Counted from the first letter of the stretch, positions 1-10,900 are shown. The stretch is DNA of 64,000 nt from Caryophanales bacterium (GCA_016290885.1 JAEEVN010000001.1:62001-126000); one strand, 5' to 3'. Notes: generated from the sequence alone by a model not told the origin. A program made the numbers and translations.

Positions 1-783
1 TACGTCATCTCTTGCTGTATATCCATATACACCTTTTGTACTTACATCTACTTTATCATTTAAACATACTTTTTGATATGTATCATCATATAAGAATGTA
101 ATTATTGGAGGTGTAGTATCTTTATTTTCTGTATCATCTTTTACTACTACAACAACAGTTCTTTCTTTAGTAGCAGTATTACCTGCTTTATCACTAACTG
201 TATATGTAACTTTATATGTACCTTCTTTAGATATATCAACAGTGCTTACAGTTTTAATCTTATCAGTAATATCACCATCTACATTATCTTTTGCGGTAGC
301 ACCTTTATCTTTATATTTTTTCCCTAAACTTGTTTTAACAGTTTCTGAACCAAATAATGTTATTACAGGTTTCTTTGTATCATTCTTTGTTTGAGGTGTT
401 TGATCAGATTTAGGTTTATCTACAACCTTAGAACCATATCCTTCAGTTGTATAAATACTTTTACATTTTAGATATGTTTTGTTACCTGATTTTTCACTTA
501 TAACATAACCTTCACAATCTTTTGCTAATTCTTCAGTAACTAATCCACCCTTATTTATTATATCTTTGATATCAGTCTCAATATAGCTATTATCTTCTAC
601 TACAAGACTTTCTTGTGCTAAGTAGTTTTTAACAGCATTATTGAATTTAGGTTCTAGAGCTTGATATTTTTTTCTCATACTATTTCTATAAAGAAATATA
701 GAACCTACTATTATTCCTATTACTACTAATATCGAGATTAAAACTATTATTTTAGTTTTAGTCCAAAACTTCGATACTTCCAT
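1..783 (-). CDS. membrane-anchored surface protein with DUF5011-type Ig-like domain (3' end outside window)
   Basis: Only the first 261 codons are in the window; the frame is still open at base 1. The ATG at 783 is preceded by AGGAGG, which overlaps the stop of the neighbouring gene. Residues 10-31 form a single membrane anchor with an N-in orientation. Residues 40-115 are a small domain with two Cys (C90, C107) that resembles the outer part of the 140-residue neighbour. Residues 137-214 read as an Ig-like DUF5011/HYR-type domain: they contain the DNVDGDIT motif and the segment TVSDKAGNTATKERTVVVVV. A second such domain starts near residue 224 (TPPIITF). The likely role is a cell-surface adhesin or wall-associated protein; the ligand cannot be read from the sequence. 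It is probably co-transcribed with gap. Confidence 0.8.
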   Translation of the reverse strand, partial: MEVSKFWTKTKIIVLISILVVIGIIVGSIFLYRNSMRKKYQALEPKFNNAVKNYLAQESLVVEDNSYIETDIKDIINKGGLVTEELAKDCEGYVISEKSGNKTYLKCKSIYTTEGYGSKVVDKPKSDQTPQTKNDTKKPVITLFGSETVKTSLGKKYKDKGATAKDNVDGDITDKIKTVSTVDISKEGTYKVTYTVSDKAGNTATKERTVVVVVKDDTENKDTTPPIITFLYDDTYQKVCLNDKVDVSTKGVYGYTARDDV

Positions 784-792
784 TTATACCTC

Positions 793-1215
793 CTATTTTT
801 CTAGATATTTTGGTTCATAATCAACTGTTGTATATGAATCACCACATTTAATATATGGTTCATATTCCACTTTAAAATTGCCTTCATCATTTTTAAAATT
901 AGTAATTATTGTATACCCAACGCATTCATTAGTTATATCATCTTGTAGATAACCATTTTCTATTAGTGTATCCATTGTTATTATTCTATATCCATATTCT
1001 TCTATTTGATCTGCTTTTTTACCATAGTAATATACAGTTGCAGTTTTAAAATCTTTTTCTAATTTTTTATATCTAGCTAATTTCTTAGCACCACTACTTT
1101 TTACTGTTACTATTACAACTATTGCAATTGTTACTACAAGTACAAATAGAATTATATGTAATCTAGTTATATGTTTTTCTCTTTCTCTTAGTTTTTTGAA
1201 TAAATCTAATTTCAT
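793..1215 (-). CDS. small membrane-anchored protein, paralogous to N-terminal part of its neighbour
   Basis: A 140-residue protein I cannot name. It has a basic N-terminus, one hydrophobic segment at about residues 20-42 ([18 protein letters not shown]) and a hydrophilic outer domain. The outer domain carries the pattern [12 protein letters not shown]...C.GY...[10 protein letters not shown], which matches the equivalent region of the next gene (DIINKGGLVTEE...C.GY...YLKCKSIYTT), including both Cys. Its start overlaps the gap stop codon as ATGA, and its stop overlaps the next gene's Shine-Dalgarno site, so the three genes are translationally packed. It looks like a version of the neighbour without the Ig-like domains. 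Confidence 0.8.
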   Translation of the reverse strand: MKLDLFKKLREREKHITRLHIILFVLVVTIAIVVIVTVKSSGAKKLARYKKLEKDFKTATVYYYGKKADQIEEYGYRIITMDTLIENGYLQDDITNECVGYTIITNFKNDEGNFKVEYEPYIKCGDSYTTVDYEPKYLEK

Positions 1216-2213
1216 AAATTTTCTCCAAGGTATTTTAATGTTCTAACAAGTTGAGATGTATAACTCATTTCATTATCATACCAAGATCCTACTTTAACTA
1301 ATTGTTTTCCATTAACATCCATAACTTTTGTTAAAGTTGCATCAAATAATGAACCATAACTCATACCTATAATATCACTAGAAACTATTTCATCTTCATT
1401 ATATCCTAATGATTCATTAGCATTTTCTTTGAATAATTTATTTATTTCTTCTACAGAAGTATTTTTATCAAGTTCACAAATTAATTCTACTAAAGAACCA
1501 GTTATAGTAGGAACTCTATTAGCAGATCCATCTAATTTACCTTTTAATTCAGGAAGTACTAAACCAATAGCTTTAGCAGCTCCTGTCGAATTAGGTACTA
1601 TATTAGATGCAGCTGCTCTAGCTCTTCTAAGATCTCCACCTTTATGTGGTAAATCTAATAGATTTTGATCATTAGTATAAGCATGAGTAGTTATCATATA
1701 ACCTATTTTTAATCCATAATTATCGTTTAATACTTTTGCTACTGGTGCTAAACAGTTAGTTGTACAACTTGCTCCACTAACAATAATATCATCTTTATTT
1801 AAATCCTTATGATTTACATTATATACAATAGTTTTAACATCTTCTTCAGAAGGAGCAGATATTAATACTTTCTTAGCACCAGCATTAATATGTTTCATAG
1901 CTTTTTCTCTTTTTCTAAATACTCCAGTACATTCAAGAACTACATCAACATTTAATTTACCCCATGGTAAATTTTCTGGATCCATTTCTTTATAGATTTT
2001 AATCTTTTTACCATCCACTATAATATTTTCTTCATCAAAAGAAACTTCTTTATCAAACATCTTTTGAGCTGAATCATATTTTAATAAATGAGCTAATGTC
2101 TTAGTATCAGTTAAATCATTAATTGCTACTACTTCTATTTCCTTTTCATTAATTATTTTTCTAAATGCTAATCTTCCTATTCTTCCAAATCCATTAATTG
2201 CTACTTTAATCAT
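1212..2213 (-). CDS. gap: glyceraldehyde-3-phosphate dehydrogenase, type I
   Basis: This cytosolic glycolytic enzyme oxidises glyceraldehyde-3-phosphate to 1,3-bisphosphoglycerate with NAD+ and phosphate. The 333-residue length is normal. The N-terminal Rossmann motif is [15 protein letters not shown], and an acidic residue after the second beta strand (NDLTD, 32-36) favours NAD. The active-site motif SGASCTTNC places the nucleophilic Cys at residue 150, followed by [16 protein letters not shown]. The sugar-phosphate loop [12 protein letters not shown] is present. It stops with TGA, which would be Trp in a Mycoplasma-type code. It sits 9 bp after the kinase gene and overlaps the following membrane protein gene by 4 bp, an unusual operon for gap, which more often accompanies pgk. 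Confidence 0.97.
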   Translation of the reverse strand: MIKVAINGFGRIGRLAFRKIINEKEIEVVAINDLTDTKTLAHLLKYDSAQKMFDKEVSFDEENIIVDGKKIKIYKEMDPENLPWGKLNVDVVLECTGVFRKREKAMKHINAGAKKVLISAPSEEDVKTIVYNVNHKDLNKDDIIVSGASCTTNCLAPVAKVLNDNYGLKIGYMITTHAYTNDQNLLDLPHKGGDLRRARAAASNIVPNSTGAAKAIGLVLPELKGKLDGSANRVPTITGSLVELICELDKNTSVEEINKLFKENANESLGYNEDEIVSSDIIGMSYGSLFDATLTKVMDVNGKQLVKVGSWYDNEMSYTSQLVRTLKYLGENL

Positions 2214-2222
2214 AATATCCTC

Positions 2223-3863
2223 CTACTTTTCAAAATAACTATTACCAACAAATTCTCTTAATATAGAATCTTTTGGTATAAAATCACTTGGTATTGGTAA
2301 TACATTTTTTAATAAATTTAATAATCTTACAGCCTCTTTATAATTCTTATCATCTTCTTCTACCTTAAATAGAAGTGGTTCAACATATGTTTTTAATACA
2401 CCAAGTTCATAGAATAAACTTGTATTAAATATAGCATCTGCTTCATCTTGAAAAGGAAATACATTAGATTCTTCTCCTTTTCTGACTCTTTGCCATGATT
2501 CAAGTGATGCAGATACACCATAACCTCTTGTTCTATTATCTCTTATTATTCTTCTTAGAATTCTAACATCTGTTGTTCTAATTCTATTATGATTATCAAG
2601 ATTCATTGTTACAAGAGGAGATAAATATATTTTAAACTTATATTTCTTTGGTACTAATGATGTTAATTCATTATTTAAGGCATGTAATCCTTCAACAATT
2701 AATATTTCATTATTACCAAGTTCCATAGGTTCATCTATATATTCACTCTTACCTAATATAAAATTATATGTTGGAATCTTAACTTTTTCACCATTTAATA
2801 GTTTATTTAAATCTCTATTGAACTGGTCTAATTTAATGGCATTTATACTTTCATAATCAAGATTACCTTCTTCATCTAATGGAGTTTTATCTCTATCTAC
2901 AAAATAATCATCTATAGATATAGTTTTAGGATTTAATCCACATCCTCTTAGTAATAATTGTAATTTCTTACTAAATGTAGTTTTACCACTTGATGAAGGT
3001 CCAGAGATTAAAACTATTTTTATATTTTTATCAAAATATATTTTTTTAGTTAAATCATATAAACCTTGATTTTGATAACTTTCTGCTAGTAATATGTAAT
3101 CACTAATATTTCCTTCACTTATGATCTTATTTAAATCGCATACTGAGTTAATACCTAGTGAATTACACCAATCACTATATGCTTTGAATGTATCAAATAG
3201 TTTTTCATGATGTTTATATACTAATTTATTAGTATATATATTTGGATAAGTTACTACAAAACTATTTCTGTCTATTAATGTTAATTTAAAATCATCAATA
3301 TAATTAGTAGAAACTGGTAAATTATTAAAGAAATAATCATAAGTACTATTTAATTTATACAAATTAACATTAGTATTAGTATTATATTTTAATAATTCAC
3401 TCTTATCTAATTCTCCTAGTTTCTCATAATAACCAATAGCTTCTTTTCTATTAATAAGTAATTTATCAATAGGATAATTAGCTTCACATATTTCTTTTAC
3501 TTTATTCTTTATAGTATCTAAGTCATCTGAAGAAATAAGTTTTTCAGTCTTTATGAATATACCAGTATCTAAAGAATATTTAACAGTAATTCTAGAGTTT
3601 AATACTTCTTTAAATGCTATTGATAAAATAAATAATAATCCTGATTCATATACTTTGTTTCCTATACTAGATGTTCTATCATAGAATACTACTTCAGAAT
3701 TATTAAAAACATTATAACTAAGATCACATATAGCACCATCGACCATGCCTACTATAATTTTTTCTTTAAATTCACTTTGGAAATCTTTAGATATATCTAA
3801 AAGAGAAGTCCCTTTTGGATATGTATATTTGTTTCCATTAATTTTAACATTAATACTAAGCAT
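2223..3863 (-). CDS. nucleoside kinase with N-terminal TGS domain (uridine kinase-like)
   Basis: Residues 1-60 resemble a TGS domain (VKINGNKYTYPKGTSLLDI). A region related to the threonyl-tRNA synthetase editing module follows. The C-terminal half is a P-loop kinase of the uridine kinase/phosphoribulokinase family, with GPSSSGKT at about 288-295, then SIDDYFVDRD and the Walker-B-like IVEGLHALN. Proteins of this architecture are annotated as nucleoside kinases; the physiological substrate is not certain. I chose ATG 3863, giving 546 residues. A GTG at 3869 would sit inside the AAGAAGG Shine-Dalgarno site, which is 7 nt from the ATG. It is the first gene of the operon leading to gap. Confidence 0.88.
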   Translation of the reverse strand: MLSINVKINGNKYTYPKGTSLLDISKDFQSEFKEKIIVGMVDGAICDLSYNVFNNSEVVFYDRTSSIGNKVYESGLLFILSIAFKEVLNSRITVKYSLDTGIFIKTEKLISSDDLDTIKNKVKEICEANYPIDKLLINRKEAIGYYEKLGELDKSELLKYNTNTNVNLYKLNSTYDYFFNNLPVSTNYIDDFKLTLIDRNSFVVTYPNIYTNKLVYKHHEKLFDTFKAYSDWCNSLGINSVCDLNKIISEGNISDYILLAESYQNQGLYDLTKKIYFDKNIKIVLISGPSSSGKTTFSKKLQLLLRGCGLNPKTISIDDYFVDRDKTPLDEEGNLDYESINAIKLDQFNRDLNKLLNGEKVKIPTYNFILGKSEYIDEPMELGNNEILIVEGLHALNNELTSLVPKKYKFKIYLSPLVTMNLDNHNRIRTTDVRILRRIIRDNRTRGYGVSASLESWQRVRKGEESNVFPFQDEADAIFNTSLFYELGVLKTYVEPLLFKVEEDDKNYKEAVRLLNLLKNVLPIPSDFIPKDSILREFVGNSYFEK

Positions 3864-3890
3864 GTTCACACCTTCTTTATTCTCTATATA

Positions 3891-3920
3891 ATTTTAACAT
3901 AATTTTATATATTTTGTCAC
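3891..3920 (-). promoter_or_regulatory. promoter for the kinase-gap operon
   Basis: On the minus strand GTGACA is followed after 18 bp by TAAAAT, with an extended TGT immediately upstream of the -10. The element lies 28 bp upstream of the kinase ATG and downstream of the preceding operon's terminator. Confidence 0.6.
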
Positions 3921-3931
3921 TATATTTTATA

Positions 3932-3956
3932 AATAAAAAAAGACTATTCTAGTCTT
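3932..3956 (-). terminator. intrinsic terminator of the cysS operon
   Basis: A 7-bp hairpin (AAGACTA, loop GAA, TAGTCTT) runs directly into a T tract on the minus strand. The stop codon of the 211-residue gene lies inside the stem. Confidence 0.85.
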
Positions 3957-4584
3957 CTCTTCTTAAACCAAATATTAATCCTTTTCCTTTACTGGATTCT
4001 GCATAAATAGCATGCTTAGAAGGATCTATTACATATAGTTTTGTATCTCCTCCAAGTATTTTAACTGTATCAAATACTTGTTTATAAAATGCATGGGAAT
4101 GTGTACTTTCTTTACTAAAAACTGAAACTCTAGCAGCTCTTTGTTGTTTTATTAATTCTCCGTTTTTTTCATCATCTAGGCTTATTACTTCTACTTCATC
4201 AAATCGATCTTTATCTAGTGAATTTATATAATCAATTATCCTAGCACTATAATCATGTGAATCATGAAATCTATCAAGTGCATATGGAGAAGTTGCACTT
4301 TCTTTATTTACTAATAAACCTATTTTTACTATATCATTAACTACTTCATCACTATTTAGAATTAATCCTCCAGATATTCTATCACTAACAAATACTTGAT
4401 CAGTATTACCTTCATAATATTCTACATATCCTTGCCCAAAATAACCAGTATATTCTTCTAAAGCATTATGTGCAACTGATAGATAGTATTCACTATCTTT
4501 ACTATCATTAAATCTATCAAAATTAACTCCATCGCAGTCTGAAACGTAATCTCTAATTGTTGTATATTCTCTAATACTTCCCAT
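3949..4584 (-). CDS. unknown soluble protein
   Basis: A 211-residue acidic protein with no signal peptide or membrane segment and no family I recognise. It is rich in Asp, Ser and Tyr. The C-terminal motif YAESSKGKGLIFGLRRED resembles the C-terminus of the unknown protein at 20104-20667 (YIESKRGKGYIRSLKL), suggesting a shared domain. A strong AGGAGG precedes the ATG. It is the last gene of the operon cysS-yugP-unknown-unknown, 8 bp after the duplicated-domain gene. Confidence 0.75.
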   Translation of the reverse strand: MGSIREYTTIRDYVSDCDGVNFDRFNDSKDSEYYLSVAHNALEEYTGYFGQGYVEYYEGNTDQVFVSDRISGGLILNSDEVVNDIVKIGLLVNKESATSPYALDRFHDSHDYSARIIDYINSLDKDRFDEVEVISLDDEKNGELIKQQRAARVSVFSKESTHSHAFYKQVFDTVKILGGDTKLYVIDPSKHAIYAESSKGKGLIFGLRRED

Positions 4585-4592
4585 GATTCCTC

Positions 4593-5771
4593 CTATTCGT
4601 TATTTTCACTTTCTTGTGGTTTATTTTCAAATACTAATTTAATTTCTCTTTTAGGACCTTTTAGTACTCCTTTAGCAGTTTCTGCTAATATATCTTCATA
4701 GTCTACATCTACTAAACTCATCATACTATCTACTACATAAATAGAATCTTTTTCCGATTTAGCAATTAGAAAATATGCACCATTATAAGACACTATATAT
4801 TTATCTTTTCTAGTTTTACCATGGTCATGCATATAAGATTCAATAATATCATAAAATAAACTTATCTTCCCTATATTCTTTTTATCTTCTTCATTGCCTT
4901 TAATTGGTTGTCCGTTTTCTAATATCTTTTTCTCACCTACATAATTTGATAACCAATTAATATAATCTGGTTTTAATCTCATGTTAAACATTTCATCTTG
5001 TGCATATTCTTCTGAAAAAACAGCACTATTTACTATTCTGTCATATTCTTTTTGTAAATCTTTAAATTTTTCAAATAGAACTCTATCTCTTTCTTCACCT
5101 TTATCAGCGTCTAAAAGTAATCTTGCTATTTCAGATATTTTATCTTCATTACCCTTCATTGAATTTTCAATATCTTTTTTTACATCTTCATCAAAATCTG
5201 CAAATGCTTCACTTACTCTTTTTACAAAATCAGGGTCATCATTTGTTTTAAATAATTCTCTTGATATTGTTTCGCTCATCAAATCTTCATATCTAAATTG
5301 TGCATCCTTATCAGAATTTAAGGATAATGTATATACTAGCCCTCTAGATTCACTAATAGTAAAACTCGAATCTTTAAGTTTTACAGTGTGGCTCTTTACA
5401 CCTTCAGATGGATAAATATTATCTAAATCATGTTGGTAAGCATAGCTATGAACTAGTCCATAGAATATAAATAAATCTCCAATATTTTTCTTATCTTCTT
5501 CTGGAATATTTTCAGGGATATTATCACTACTAACCGTACCATATTTTTTAGCAGTTCTTGATACCCATTCAATATAATATGGCTCTGTCGCCATATTAAA
5601 TTGTTTATCATAGCATTCTCCAATATCATCCTTTACTTTTTCTACTATTTTTTGTTCTGCTTCTATGGCATCTATCTCATGTAGTCTTCTTAATTCTTCA
5701 GTTGAAACTGGAACTGTTTTTTTAACCTCTCCTAAATTTTTCTTATCCATATCTTCTATATGTAAACTCAT
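4593..5771 (-). CDS. unknown protein with internal tandem duplication
   Basis: A 392-residue highly charged soluble protein of unknown function. Two halves are homologous. The first holds the segments FNMATEPYYIEWVS, PEEDKKNIGDLFIFYGLVHS and YEDLMSETISREL. The second holds FNMRLKPDYINWLS, NEEDKKNIGKISLFYDIIES and YEDILAETAKGVL. The repeats are joined by a charged helical linker at about residues 180-240. The start at 5771 has AGGAGG 7 nt upstream. It lies between yugP and another unknown gene in the cysS operon. Confidence 0.78.
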   Translation of the reverse strand: MSLHIEDMDKKNLGEVKKTVPVSTEELRRLHEIDAIEAEQKIVEKVKDDIGECYDKQFNMATEPYYIEWVSRTAKKYGTVSSDNIPENIPEEDKKNIGDLFIFYGLVHSYAYQHDLDNIYPSEGVKSHTVKLKDSSFTISESRGLVYTLSLNSDKDAQFRYEDLMSETISRELFKTNDDPDFVKRVSEAFADFDEDVKKDIENSMKGNEDKISEIARLLLDADKGEERDRVLFEKFKDLQKEYDRIVNSAVFSEEYAQDEMFNMRLKPDYINWLSNYVGEKKILENGQPIKGNEEDKKNIGKISLFYDIIESYMHDHGKTRKDKYIVSYNGAYFLIAKSEKDSIYVVDSMMSLVDVDYEDILAETAKGVLKGPKREIKLVFENKPQESENNE

Positions 5772-5792
5772 ACAAACCTCCTATAATACATA

Positions 5793-6491
5793 CTATTTTT
5801 TTCTTCTATTATTAAACATGAATATTAATCTTAATATTTGTAATACACTATTAAATAAACCTGCAACATAAGTAAATGCTGCTGCTTTAAGCATAGATTT
5901 AACTCCTCTTGATTCAGATGAATCAATAAGACCTAATCTAAGTAATTCTTTATTAGCTCTTCTACTTGCATTAAATTCACAAGGTAATGTTACTAATTGG
6001 AATAATAATGAAAGTGAAAGTAATATAATTCCTATAACGAATAATCCTGTTACTGATGCAATTACACCAATAGCCATAATTATATAACCCACAGTATTAC
6101 CAAAGTTAACTACTTTAACTAATTTATTTCTTACTTTAATTGGATTATATCCAACTTTATATTGAATAACATGTCCACATTCATGTGCTGCTACTGAAAG
6201 CGATGCAATTGATGTTCCCAAATATATATCATCAGATAAACTAACAGTTCTATTACTATTATTAAAATTATCTGTTAATGTTCCTCCAATACTAACTACT
6301 CTAACATCATTTATATCATTAGCTTTTAATATAGCTTCTGCTACGTCTTTACCGGTTAATCCTTGATTAGAATCTACCTTTTTCCATCTAGCATATACTA
6401 CTCTAAGTATTACTTGAGCAAGTGTTACTACTAAGAAAGCTACTATTACACATCCATAAGCCCATAATCCATCATAATAACTTAATTCCAT
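5793..6491 (-). CDS. yugP: membrane zinc metallopeptidase, YugP family
   Basis: A 232-residue integral membrane protein. A first membrane segment lies at about residues 11-33. The zinc motif HECGH (H103-E104-H107) sits in the family signature SVAAHECGHVIQYKVGYNP. A cluster of hydrophobic segments at about 130-170 and a final one near 205-225 follow. The family (PF04298) comprises putative membrane-bound zinc proteases whose substrates are not established. The start overlaps the 3' end of cysS by 10 bp, so expression is probably coupled. Confidence 0.9.
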   Translation of the reverse strand: MELSYYDGLWAYGCVIVAFLVVTLAQVILRVVYARWKKVDSNQGLTGKDVAEAILKANDINDVRVVSIGGTLTDNFNNSNRTVSLSDDIYLGTSIASLSVAAHECGHVIQYKVGYNPIKVRNKLVKVVNFGNTVGYIIMAIGVIASVTGLFVIGIILLSLSLLFQLVTLPCEFNASRRANKELLRLGLIDSSESRGVKSMLKAAAFTYVAGLFNSVLQILRLIFMFNNRRKK

Positions 6492-7870
6492 ATAACTATA
6501 GTTCCTTCTCTAGTATCTTTAATAGAAGCTCCTAAAGATTCTATTTCTTGTCTAACACTATCTGCTTTTTCATAATCTTTTTCTTGTTTATATTTATTTC
6601 TAAGTTCTAATAATTCATTTACTTTATTTTTTAATTCTTCTGATACTTCTATTTTTTTAATTAAATCTAAGCTTAATACTTTATCAAATGATTCAACTAA
6701 TTTAAGTTTAGTACTATTAGATATGTCTGATTTTAATACATCATATAATACGGTTAATGCATTTGATGTATTTAAATCATTAGATAATGCTTCTTTAAAT
6801 AAATCATTATATTTATTAAAATCTTCTTCAGAATAATTAGAATCATCTACTATATTATTAATTCTATCTCTTAATTTAGTTAATGTATCTTCTGCTTGTT
6901 TTAAAGCATCATAACTAAATATTAATTGTTTTTTATAATGAGAATTTAAGCACATAAATCTAAATGCTAAAGGATCATATCCTTCTTCTTTTAAAGTTGA
7001 TACTGTAAGTATTGCACCCTTACTTTTACTCATCTTACCTGTTTCATCAAGTAAGTGTTCATTATGAAACCAATAATGGCACCATGGATGCCCTAAATAT
7101 CCTTCAGATTGTGCTATTTCATTAGTATGATGTGGGAATATATTATCTACTCCTCCACCATGTATATCAAGGTATTCTCCAAGATATTTAATAGATATTC
7201 CAGTACATTCAATATGCCATCCTGGATATCCTCTACCCCATGGAGAATCCCATTGTAATTCTTGATTTTCAAATTTAGAAGATGTAAACCATAATACAAA
7301 GTCATTTTGATTTCTTTTATTAGAATCTTCTTCAACGCCTTCTCTTACACCTACTACCATTTCATCTTCTTTATGATTAGTAAGTACATAATAATCATTT
7401 AGTTTAGTTGTATCAAAATATACATTTCCACCAGATATATATGCATAATCTTTTTCTAACAATTTAGTTATTATTTCTATATAATCGTCTATATGTGCTG
7501 TTGCAGGACTAACTATTTCTGGTACTCTATTATTAACTAATTTAAAATCTTTAAAGAATTCTTCTGTATAAAATTTAGCTATTTCCATCGCAGATTTATT
7601 TTCTCTTCTCATAGCTTTAATCATTTTATCTTCACCAGAATCAGAGTCACTTGTTAAATGCCCTACATCTGTTATATTCATACATCTAGTAACTTCATAT
7701 CCTAGATATCTTAAAGTTTTATCTAATATATCATGACCAATATAATTTCTAATATTACCAATATGTGCATAACTATATACAGTAGGACCACAAGTATATA
7801 ATTTAACTTTGCCTTCTTCTCTTGGAATAAATTCCTCTACTGTTCTAGTTAATGTATTATATAGTTTCAT
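6482..7870 (-). CDS. cysS: cysteine--tRNA ligase
   Basis: This class I aminoacyl-tRNA synthetase charges tRNA-Cys in the cytosol. The zinc/Cys pocket starts with LYTCGPTVYSYAHIGN, which includes the HIGN form of the HIGH motif. The CxW-type zinc ligands are seen in GWHIECTGIS, and KMSKS occurs as GKMSKSKGA. The anticodon-binding C-terminus follows. I chose ATG 7870 (462 residues): the in-frame GTG at 7879 lies within the AGGTGA Shine-Dalgarno site. It has its own extended -10 promoter immediately behind the terminator of the upstream surface-protein gene, and leads the four-gene operon. Confidence 0.97.
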   Translation of the reverse strand: MKLYNTLTRTVEEFIPREEGKVKLYTCGPTVYSYAHIGNIRNYIGHDILDKTLRYLGYEVTRCMNITDVGHLTSDSDSGEDKMIKAMRRENKSAMEIAKFYTEEFFKDFKLVNNRVPEIVSPATAHIDDYIEIITKLLEKDYAYISGGNVYFDTTKLNDYYVLTNHKEDEMVVGVREGVEEDSNKRNQNDFVLWFTSSKFENQELQWDSPWGRGYPGWHIECTGISIKYLGEYLDIHGGGVDNIFPHHTNEIAQSEGYLGHPWCHYWFHNEHLLDETGKMSKSKGAILTVSTLKEEGYDPLAFRFMCLNSHYKKQLIFSYDALKQAEDTLTKLRDRINNIVDDSNYSEEDFNKYNDLFKEALSNDLNTSNALTVLYDVLKSDISNSTKLKLVESFDKVLSLDLIKKIEVSEELKNKVNELLELRNKYKQEKDYEKADSVRQEIESLGASIKDTREGTIVIWN

Positions 7871-7887
7871 ATTTATCACCTAATAAA

Positions 7888-7896
7888 ATTATAACA
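7888..7896 (-). promoter_or_regulatory. extended -10 promoter of cysS
   Basis: TGTTATAAT on the minus strand directly abuts the T tract of the preceding terminator and ends 17 bp from the cysS start codon. No convincing -35 is visible. Confidence 0.55.
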
Positions 7897-7897
7897 T

Positions 7898-7924
7898 AAA
7901 AAAAGACTATAAAATAGTCTTTTT
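7898..7924 (-). terminator. terminator of the first GLUG-repeat gene
   Basis: A 10-bp hairpin (arms 7901-7910 and 7914-7923, 3-nt loop) merges into a T tract on the minus strand and includes part of the stop codon. Confidence 0.85.
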
Positions 7925-10900
7925 AATTGTTAAATATTTTTAAAGTTGGAAGAGTATCTCCCTCTTTAATTTCAAATGCATCATCACCATTAATTATACT
8001 TAATATATCTGGTGTATCTTCATTTACATAAATACCTACTGCATCAGCAGCTTCATCTGTACATTGTGGCCTAATTCCATAGCATCCGATAGAATGTGCA
8101 GTTGGATCTGTATTCCACTTATTGCCAGTTCCTGCATTATAGCTTTCTGTTATTTGACCAATTCTTATCAAATGTGGAAGACCATCCTCACTAATTGGTG
8201 TATCTAATGCAGAATCATCTATTTCTATTTTACCTGCATTAAAGCTGTTACTTGCTCCATTATATGCAATACCATTCATTTGGATCAAATGATAAATTAT
8301 AAGTGGTTCAGTTACTACTAATTTTAGATTTCCTGTGTTAACACAGTTATTTGCAGATGCATATGTTGCAATTCCATCAACGTGTGGATTTGGTTCATAA
8401 CCATTAGGTTGAGATACTAAATTGTATGTTATATCTCCTAAATTGTAACCATTTGTTACAGTTCCACCTGATGGAGATATACCTGCAACATAACCAGAGT
8501 TCCCATATCTAAATTGATTTGTATAAGTTATGCTTCCTGCATTATATACATTTGTTACAGATCCCATATTATATCCAGTAATACCACCGATATCCACTGG
8601 AGAACTCTTTGCTGTAATATTTCCTGTATTATAACAGTTTCTTACTGTGTTACAGTAGTTAGCGCAAATACCACCTACCATACCACCAGAGTTATAATCT
8701 GTAACGTTATCAATACCATTAATTAAATTTCCTGTATTATATGAGTATGATACATTTGTTGCTGAATAACCAACTATCCCACCTGCCATTGGTCCAACAC
8801 CTGCTGTAATTGTTCCTGTATTATATGTTTTAGTTATATCCATATGTTCACCATAGCTGAAGATGCCTCCAACATATCCATATCCCTGTAAATCTCCTTC
8901 ATTATAGCAGTTTTCAATTGTACCCTGTGCTTTAGCAACTATACCAGCCATATATGAAATATTTCCTGCTAAATCACCTGTATTAAAGCAATTTGTTATT
9001 GTAGAATTATCTGAATAAATTTCTCCTACAATACCTCCAAAGTACGAATTTGAATCTCTACTAACTAAGTCTATTGTTGGAATATAGTCTCCTGAGTTAT
9101 AACTATTATCTATAGTTACATCGCCATTTGCCCATATTGAACCATATAGCATACCACATGATCCACACCATTCAAGAGATTCATTATCTCCTGTGTTATA
9201 TGAATCAGTTAAGCTTGCTGTTGTAACCACACCTTGTCCCATTATTCCGCCAACGTTTCCACCACGGTGTATTCCATCACCAGTTATTTTTCCTGTATTT
9301 ACATTGTTCTCTGCAACAAGTGCTCCTTTTGCATTAACATATCCAAATAATCCTCCTGCTATAGAAGGGGTTGAAGTATATGTTATATTTCCATTGTTAG
9401 TATTATTTCTAAATATTGTTGTTGGTTCATTAGAATTTAAGTTATAACCCATTCTATGAATAATACCTGAGCATGATCCTTCACAAGTTAAATTTATATT
9501 ATTTGTTGTATTTTCAATTATTACTATTCCTACATCATTACCTTCTTGGTTTGATACTACACCAGCACCATCCCATCCATGAGCAATTAATGTTCCGTAT
9601 GTAGTAATCTTGTCTAATGTAAGATTTCCATCAGCGAATCCTAAAAGTGCTCCTGTATTTCCACCAACATCTACATATACGTCTGATAAAATCATATTTT
9701 TAAATGTTGCGTTTGTTGCATGACCAAATAAACCTTTAAATCCGTATTCATTAGGTAAAACGCTATTTGTCATATATAACCCACTGATTTTATTATTATC
9801 CCCATCATATTGACCTGCAAATGTTCTTATAACGTTTTCACCTAGATTATCATCATAATATCTATGTCCTGCAGGTATCCATAAATTAGCACCACTTAAA
9901 TCTCCTGATGCTGCTTGACCATTTAAGTCATCATTTAACTTAATGCTCTTAATTTGCTTGATATATTGTCCTTCATAAGTTGTTCCTTCATTAATAGATT
10001 TTGCAAAACATGCTAATTGATTTGCAGTTTTGATTTTGTATGGATCAGATTCTGTTCCAGATCCACCATCAAATACATTGTCTGGTGTAAGAGCCCCTGT
10101 TACATCACAGTCTCCATCCCATGTTTCTATTAAATCTATTTCTTCATTTACTGTTACTATTAATTCTTTTGATTTAGTTATTGGATTAATAATTGCTCCT
10201 AATAAATTATCTAAACCAAATACTCCTGCAAGTACTGTGAAAGATAATGTTAAAGCTGTAACTCCAGTTATTATACCTGCAGTTACTTTTTGTTTTTTAG
10301 TTTTTAATTTCTTAAATAATACTGCATAAATACCTAATCCTGATACAAAGAATAATAATGTTATTAATATAATATTATCTAATGTCTTTGGATTACTTGG
10401 TGTAACTGGTACTACTTTCTTTTCACATATCTTTTTAGTTTCGTTATAGATTTCGTCATCTTTACATTCTACTGGTTTTTCTGGCTTTACGCATATGCCA
10501 GCTTCATTTCTTTCCATTCCTTCTGGACATAAACACATACTTTCATCATCTGATAGTATTTCTCCATCTGGACATGATCCTTCATCATAAGTATATTTAA
10601 TCTTTACTTCTGATGTAGTTCTACCATTTTGAGCTCCTGGTTTAACTTTAGCTTTAACAATAACTTTATTTGTATCATTACCATTAATAGCTAATCCTCC
10701 ATCTGGTAAGTTTGAAGTATATTCCATATTTTGATTAGCAGGTTCAAAAGTTATTTCTCTTAGAGTTCCTGCTCTATCACCACTATTTGTTATAGTGATT
10801 GAAAAATTAACTTCATCCCCTATATCTTGGAATAATGCATCAACTTCTTTATTTGAAACATCAATATTTGTTATTTCTCCTAATGTTCCATTTCCTTCAT

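Noticed and set aside
4981-5415. Plus-strand open frame of 144 codons rich in Ser
   Set aside because: Antisense of the Asp/Glu/Lys-rich duplicated-domain gene; no start signals.
7147-7335. Minus-strand 62-codon frame inside cysS
   Set aside because: Fully within the cysS coding region in another frame, with no supporting signal.
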